From contig NZ_MUGS01000011.1 in the NCBI RefSeq assembly GCF_002222055.1, positions 1-64,000 of the forward strand: a stretch of 64,000 nt of DNA. The letters run 5' to 3'. The translations under genes and the position numbers were made by a program. The notes beneath the pieces are model-generated. The model saw only the letters and a list, made by a program, of their open reading frames with translations, ran no database searches and was not told where the DNA came from. Source of the DNA: Flavobacterium araucananum (lineage in GTDB: Bacteria > Bacteroidota > Bacteroidia > Flavobacteriales > Flavobacteriaceae). Position 1 is the stretch's first letter, and every line of letters starts with the position of its first letter. This document shows positions 59,636 through 64,000 of the stretch, piece by piece.

Positions 59636-61915
59636 GTGCCAAAAACAATACTCCTCTTTTTTTTATGCTGTTTTTCAAATGTATTTGCGCAAAGTAAAGC
59701 AACTATAACAGGAAACATAAAATCGTCTGAAAACGAAAACCTCGTTGGCGCAAGTATTTCTATAGATACAAATAATCAATATTACTATACCATATCAGAT
59801 ACTCTGGGTAATTTTCGGGAAAACATTCCGTTAGGGCAAGTCAAAATAACGGTTAACCAATTGGGATATTTAAAGAAATCTATCCCTTTTAATTTCTTGA
59901 AAGATACGGTACTTACAATCGAATTAGAAAAAGATATTTCGCTTTTAAAAGAAGTCATAATATCCAATGATAAAAAAAACGGCATTACCACTTTGTCAGG
60001 AGGCAAGTTATCTTTTAATCTAAAAGAATTGTCTGCTGTACCAACAGTATTAGGAACCACAGATATTATAAAGCTTTTGCAACTAACGCCGGGAGTGCAA
60101 AACTCCGGAGATGCAAACGGATATTTATACGTTAGAGGTGGAGATCCCGGACATAATGCAATTTTATACGACGGAACTCCTATATATGGTATGTCGCATT
60201 TATTAGGTGTTTTTCCTTTCTACAACACAGATCATATTAAAGAAGTAGAGTTTGATAAATCAAGTTCGAATGCAAAATATGGCGGACGTTTGAGCTCAAC
60301 AACACTTTTAATTCCTAATAAAAAAATACCTGCAGAGTTTGGCATTCAGGGAAACGTTGGACTACTGGCATCACAACTTACTTTGGCTGTGCCTCTGGCT
60401 GGAAAATCAGGATTTTATATCTCCGGAAGAAGAACTTATATCGACGAAATTGTTGCGCCATTACTCTCTTCCGATTCAGAAAGTAGCGATGTTCAGGACA
60501 TGAAATATGGTTTTGCAGATGGGAATATGACTTTTATTTCTCAAATTTCTAAAAATAATTTACTATCAGTCGATGCCTTTATTAGTGGCGATAAACTAAA
60601 CATAAAAGATGATAATCTTGCTTTGAAAACCAGTTTAAAGTGGAGTAATTTTACCGTTTCTCCTACGCTCATAACTACATTTTCGCCTAAAACGACAATG
60701 TCAAATGCCGTTTATTTTAGTACGTACAAAAATGAATTGAATATGGAGCAAGCGACAATTGAGTTTGGAGTTTCGTCGTATGTAAAAGATTTTGGGTTTA
60801 ATAACGCGTTTCGATATTGGCTAAAAAATATTCCGGTTGAATCCGGTTTACAATATGTTCACCATAATTTGCAACCTCAAAAAGTAAATGTCGAAAATCT
60901 GACAGATCTTAATAATACCGCACAAAACAATATCATAAATGCAGATGAAGCCGCTGTTTTTACTACAATCAGACCTAAAATAACAGAGCGTTTAAATGCC
61001 GAATTAGGGCTTCGAATTAATTATTATACCTCAGGAGCTAATACCTCTTATTTGCATTTTCAGCCAAGGATTTTAATAAATTATAGCGCAAGCGAAAAAT
61101 ATTCTTTTTACGGATCATACAACAGACAATATCAGTACTTGAGTTTAATAACAACTTCGAGCGTAGGAATCCCAACCGATTTCTGGATCGCAAGTTCAGA
61201 TGGAATAAAACCACAATCATCAGATGAGTTTTCGATTGGTTCAAATCAGACTATTTCAAAAAACTTTTCATCTTCTTTAGGCGGATTTTATCGCTCGATG
61301 AAGGATTTACTTGAATATCCATACGGAATAACACAGTTTAATGAGGTTACAACCCTAAAAAATGATTTGCTTGTTGGAAAAGGAAAAGCATACGGGTTTG
61401 AAATGATGCTGCGCAAAAACAACGGAAAATTTACAGGCTGGTTGAGTTATACGTTAAGTTGGTCTGATCGAAATTTTGATGAACTTAATAGCGGTAATAC
61501 TTATTTTGCAAAATACGACAGACGACATAATCTTTCGGTAGTCGGGATGTATGATCTTAATCAAAAATGGAACTTGGGAGTCACGCAGATATTTAGTTCC
61601 GGAAATCGTTTTACAATGCCTACTTCCTGGTATTTTATTAATAACAATCCTGTCAAAGAATATTCAGAATATAATAATGCGCAAATGCCCAATTATATCC
61701 GAACAGATCTTTCTGTGAATTACTTTTTCCTGAAAACAAATAAAAAAGAAAGCGCCTTAAACTTTTCGATTTACAATACCTTCAATATCGATAATCCAAT
61801 TTATGTTATCTTGGATGTTAAAGTCAATAAGGATAAAAACAGTGTAGTTGTAAGACAGGAAAAAAAGACTTTGTACCGCATATTGCCTTCTATAAGCTGG
61901 AGGTTTAAATTTTAA
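59636..61915 (+). CDS. TonB-dependent receptor with N-terminal carboxypeptidase-regulatory-like domain
   Basis: 759 residues, GTG start with a signal peptide (TILLFFLCCFSNVFAQ|SKAT). CarboxypepD_reg-like domain (about 20-105), plug domain (about 120-215, with LQLTPGVQNSGDANGYLYVRG), then a barrel ending SISWRFKF. Such outer membrane receptors take up large or scarce ligands powered by TonB. A variant -7 box (TACTTTCG, about 59606-59613) lies upstream. It is followed 4 bases later by a DUF4249 lipoprotein, its usual partner. Confidence 0.93.
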   Translation: MPKTILLFFLCCFSNVFAQSKATITGNIKSSENENLVGASISIDTNNQYYYTISDTLGNFRENIPLGQVKITVNQLGYLKKSIPFNFLKDTVLTIELEKDISLLKEVIISNDKKNGITTLSGGKLSFNLKELSAVPTVLGTTDIIKLLQLTPGVQNSGDANGYLYVRGGDPGHNAILYDGTPIYGMSHLLGVFPFYNTDHIKEVEFDKSSSNAKYGGRLSSTTLLIPNKKIPAEFGIQGNVGLLASQLTLAVPLAGKSGFYISGRRTYIDEIVAPLLSSDSESSDVQDMKYGFADGNMTFISQISKNNLLSVDAFISGDKLNIKDDNLALKTSLKWSNFTVSPTLITTFSPKTTMSNAVYFSTYKNELNMEQATIEFGVSSYVKDFGFNNAFRYWLKNIPVESGLQYVHHNLQPQKVNVENLTDLNNTAQNNIINADEAAVFTTIRPKITERLNAELGLRINYYTSGANTSYLHFQPRILINYSASEKYSFYGSYNRQYQYLSLITTSSVGIPTDFWIASSDGIKPQSSDEFSIGSNQTISKNFSSSLGGFYRSMKDLLEYPYGITQFNEVTTLKNDLLVGKGKAYGFEMMLRKNNGKFTGWLSYTLSWSDRNFDELNSGNTYFAKYDRRHNLSVVGMYDLNQKWNLGVTQIFSSGNRFTMPTSWYFINNNPVKEYSEYNNAQMPNYIRTDLSVNYFFLKTNKKESALNFSIYNTFNIDNPIYVILDVKVNKDKNSVVVRQEKKTLYRILPSISWRFKF

Positions 61916-61919
61916 AAAG

Positions 61920-62771
61920 ATGAAAAAATACATACTGTTTCTCTTTGTTCTAATAATAATAAGTTGTTCCAAAGACGATTTTAAAGAGCAAAGTCTCGAA
62001 TCTAAAATTGTAGTCGAAGGCTGGATCGAAGAGGGCGATTATGCTCAGGTTCTATTGTCAAGCAGTATTCCGGTTACAGATGCTATTGATTCTACCAATG
62101 TGTTAAATCACGTGATACGATCTGCAAAAATCACAGTCTCTGATGGTCAGACATCGGAGGTCCTGAGGGTAAAAAATGATAAAAACAGAGTGCCGCCATT
62201 TGTTTATTTTGGATCAACTTTGATGGGAGAATCAGGAAAAGAATATTCTTTAAAAATCGAATATTTAGATCGTGTTGTCCGGGCGGTAACAACAATCCCT
62301 AAAGCTGTAAAACTAAATAGTGCTCAATATATAAAAAAGGTTCCTACAGATACAACTGGTTATGTTTTTGTAAATTTTGATGATCCCGTAAACGAAAAAA
62401 ACTATTATCAGATCGCTACCAAAATCGATACCAAAGAACCTGTTTTTGTTCCTGCATTTTATGGTAATCTGGATGATAAAAACTTTAGTACAGCATCAAT
62501 TTCAGTGCAAGTAAACAGAGGTATTCTACTTTTTCCAAAAACTAAATTCACCCCTTATTTTGCCGATGGAGATTTGATCTATGTCAAACTAAGAACTCAG
62601 AACAAAGATGCTCTGGATTTCTGGAACAGCTGGCAAAACGAAATTGTAAACAGTAAAAATCCTATTTATCCATCAAATACAAGTTTAAAATCGAATATAA
62701 ACGGCGGAATTGGTATTTGGGCAGGATATGGGCAAAGTACGTTGATTGTTAAAACTCCACCTAAAAAATAA
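61920..62771 (+). CDS. DUF4249 surface lipoprotein, partner of the TonB-dependent receptor
   Basis: 283 residues, lipoprotein signal (LFLFVLIIISCSKDDF; Cys 16) with acidic residues soon after the Cys, the surface-export type. Beta-sandwich segments (KIVVEGWIEEGDYAQVLLSS, KITVSDGQTSEVLRV, GKEYSLKIEYLDR) match DUF4249, a family almost always encoded after a TonB-dependent receptor. It probably caps the receptor like SusD-type proteins; ligand unknown. Confidence 0.9.
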   Translation: MKKYILFLFVLIIISCSKDDFKEQSLESKIVVEGWIEEGDYAQVLLSSSIPVTDAIDSTNVLNHVIRSAKITVSDGQTSEVLRVKNDKNRVPPFVYFGSTLMGESGKEYSLKIEYLDRVVRAVTTIPKAVKLNSAQYIKKVPTDTTGYVFVNFDDPVNEKNYYQIATKIDTKEPVFVPAFYGNLDDKNFSTASISVQVNRGILLFPKTKFTPYFADGDLIYVKLRTQNKDALDFWNSWQNEIVNSKNPIYPSNTSLKSNINGGIGIWAGYGQSTLIVKTPPKK

Positions 62772-62802
62772 AGCCGATTTGAAATCATTCAAATCGGCTT
62801 TA
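62772..62802. terminator. Terminator between DUF4249 and the convergent unknown gene
   Basis: AGCCGATTTGAA (62772-62783), ATCA loop, and TTCAAATCGGCT (62788-62799), a 12-bp perfect stem overlapping the stop codon region; only a short T-run follows. Confidence 0.8.
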
Positions 62803-62822
62803 AGTAAAACTTCAATTGCTTT

Positions 62823-64000
62823 TTATTTGTTAAAAGCTTTTGCGAATTCTTTGAATTTAGCTTGGAAATCAGTAAATCCAGTCGAGAAATAAGCACTAAC
62901 GGCTACTTCTGTATTATCATTGAATCTTAAGTAGTCTACTTCATCATAATTTTGTAGAAGTACTATTTGACTGTTGCTTGTTACATCCCAATAACCAGGG
63001 TCAGATTTAGGAGTTATCCATACAGGCAGGTACCATTCAGAAGTATAGCTTTTTTCTGAGTGCTGAACAACATCGGCAATTTTGGTTCCGTCTTTTTTCG
63101 AAACTAAAATCAATTTTATGTTCTTGTTAAAATTAGTTACAGTTGCTTGAGAATTTTGTTGGTAGTATTTATTTCTTGCTGCAAAATAGGCAGGATAGTC
63201 AGAATTAGCCTTGTAGCGATCCGGGTATGTAGGATAGATTAGTGCTTTTTCTGTAGCAATTTCTTCACTTGCAGCAGTAGCTAAATCCATATCGGCAACA
63301 ATAACAAAATTGTCCATTAATTTAAACAATCCATTACCTTTTCCTCTATATTGTTTAAGCTCATCGCTGCTATCGATTAAACCATCGATATTTGCAGTAC
63401 TTGCCGAAGTAAAGTCAAGTAAAACTTTTCCGTTGTAAGTAAGAGCAGCTTTTGCAGTGTTTTCAGCACCTTTTTTACCACTCATTTCCCAGGTATAACC
63501 TTCGCTCAAAGTCATTTTGTAAGCAAATGCATCCGGAGCTTGTTTTCCGGCAGTATAACTCGCTGTTTGAGTAAAAGTAGCAGCTTGATTACCATTAATC
63601 GTTAAAACTGCATCTGCAGATGAAGGCAAAAAGATTTGATCGTATTTTGTAGCTGTTTCAATGTAATTTTTAGTTTCAGGATCATAAGTATAACTTCCGT
63701 AAGTATCTGTAAATTTTACTTTTACAGTAGATGCTACACTTTTAGAAGAAAGTGTTGCAGTGTTTGAAGTTTCTGATGCTTTAGCAGGGAAAACAAATTT
63801 CAATTCAGTCGTCGAAGCTGTTTTAACCCAGATTTTTTCAGATTTATTCCAGGTATAAATACCATAAACATCCGATACATTTATTAATTCTTCTATTTCG
63901 TTACCATTTTTCCCGCCAAAAATATCAACTGGACTAACGGTTAATAAATTTCCTAAGTTTATAATGGCTTCAATAGCACCAGAACTTTTAGTTTTGTCTA
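62823..64000 (-). CDS. Unknown extracellular-type protein, N-terminus outside the window
   Basis: The minus-strand frame stays open from the stop at 62823 to base 64000, so at least 391 residues are encoded and the 5' end is missing; a TTG at 63803 is an internal Leu. I do not recognise the family. The visible part is rich in Ser, Thr, Ala and Tyr, of beta-strand character (VKVKFTDTYGSYTYDPETKN, AVLTINGNQAATFTQTASYT), and ends with a helix (FQAKFKEFAKAFNK). It has a single Cys-free sequence and few charged clusters, as in secreted or surface proteins. Similar in style to Flavobacterium lipoproteins, but no signal is visible here. Confidence 0.75.
   Translation of the reverse strand, partial: DKTKSSGAIEAIINLGNLLTVSPVDIFGGKNGNEIEELINVSDVYGIYTWNKSEKIWVKTASTTELKFVFPAKASETSNTATLSSKSVASTVKVKFTDTYGSYTYDPETKNYIETATKYDQIFLPSSADAVLTINGNQAATFTQTASYTAGKQAPDAFAYKMTLSEGYTWEMSGKKGAENTAKAALTYNGKVLLDFTSASTANIDGLIDSSDELKQYRGKGNGLFKLMDNFVIVADMDLATAASEEIATEKALIYPTYPDRYKANSDYPAYFAARNKYYQQNSQATVTNFNKNIKLILVSKKDGTKIADVVQHSEKSYTSEWYLPVWITPKSDPGYWDVTSNSQIVLLQNYDEVDYLRFNDNTEVAVSAYFSTGFTDFQAKFKEFAKAFNK

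Overview
The window is a contiguous piece of chromosome from a gliding Bacteroidota bacterium, almost certainly a Flavobacterium of the F. johnsoniae type. The DNA is AT-rich. Upstream regions repeatedly carry the Bacteroidota sigma -7 element TAnnTTTG, and purine-rich Shine-Dalgarno sites are absent. Type IX secretion (T9SS) and gliding genes (SprA, RemB, PorG, two PorP/SprF proteins, a type B CTD adhesin) sit among housekeeping genes. From memory, the order ruvA-sprA-gcvH-vanZ-deoC-remB matches F. johnsoniae.

Layout. 1-5334: the 3' end of a giant repetitive T9SS adhesin, its SprF/PorP-like partner, and a TPR/propeller/OmpA protein resembling PorE; together these look like a secretion and wall-anchoring module. 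5413-6075: a small unknown gene divergent from an XRE regulator, with a perfect 18-bp palindrome between them. 6128-7745: a REP-like repeat field with a 70-bp modular array around a frameshifted IS200-like REP-associated transposase. 8041-11575: CBS protein, malic enzyme, RuvA. 11600-22641: sprA, gcvH, vanZ-like, deoC, remB. 22800-28007: heme O synthase, cytochrome oxidase subunits III/III/IV, a Cys-less SCO-like protein, true SCO, DUF420 and a small CxxC membrane protein, which together form a respiratory oxidase assembly block. 28031-29437: DUF4403 lipoprotein. 29614-36753: a MacAB-TolC-type efflux operon with two FtsX-type permeases and two adaptors. 36870-41577: tsaB, MscS channel, a helical repeat protein, Nfu-type Fe-S scaffold, an orphan SprF-like protein, gamma carbonic anhydrase.

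41572-46412 is the least conventional gene set. On the minus strand a beta-barrel protein, a surface-type kelch lipoprotein, a DUF4907 lipoprotein, a LytS-like histidine kinase, an intradiol-dioxygenase-like lipoprotein and a LytTR regulator lie head to tail. It is a plausible envelope-sensing circuit and is my main candidate for an undescribed system. Divergent from it are a DUF4270 lipoprotein and an outer-membrane barrel protein.

49212-56921 (minus): murI, two OmpH/Skp chaperones, bamA, uppS, porG, nadK, linking outer membrane biogenesis, undecaprenyl synthesis and a T9SS component. 57041-64000: CBS protein, pdxJ, an orphan YhcG-type nuclease, a TonB-dependent receptor with DUF4249 partner, and a truncated unknown gene running off the end. 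No rRNA, tRNA, CRISPR array or prophage was seen.
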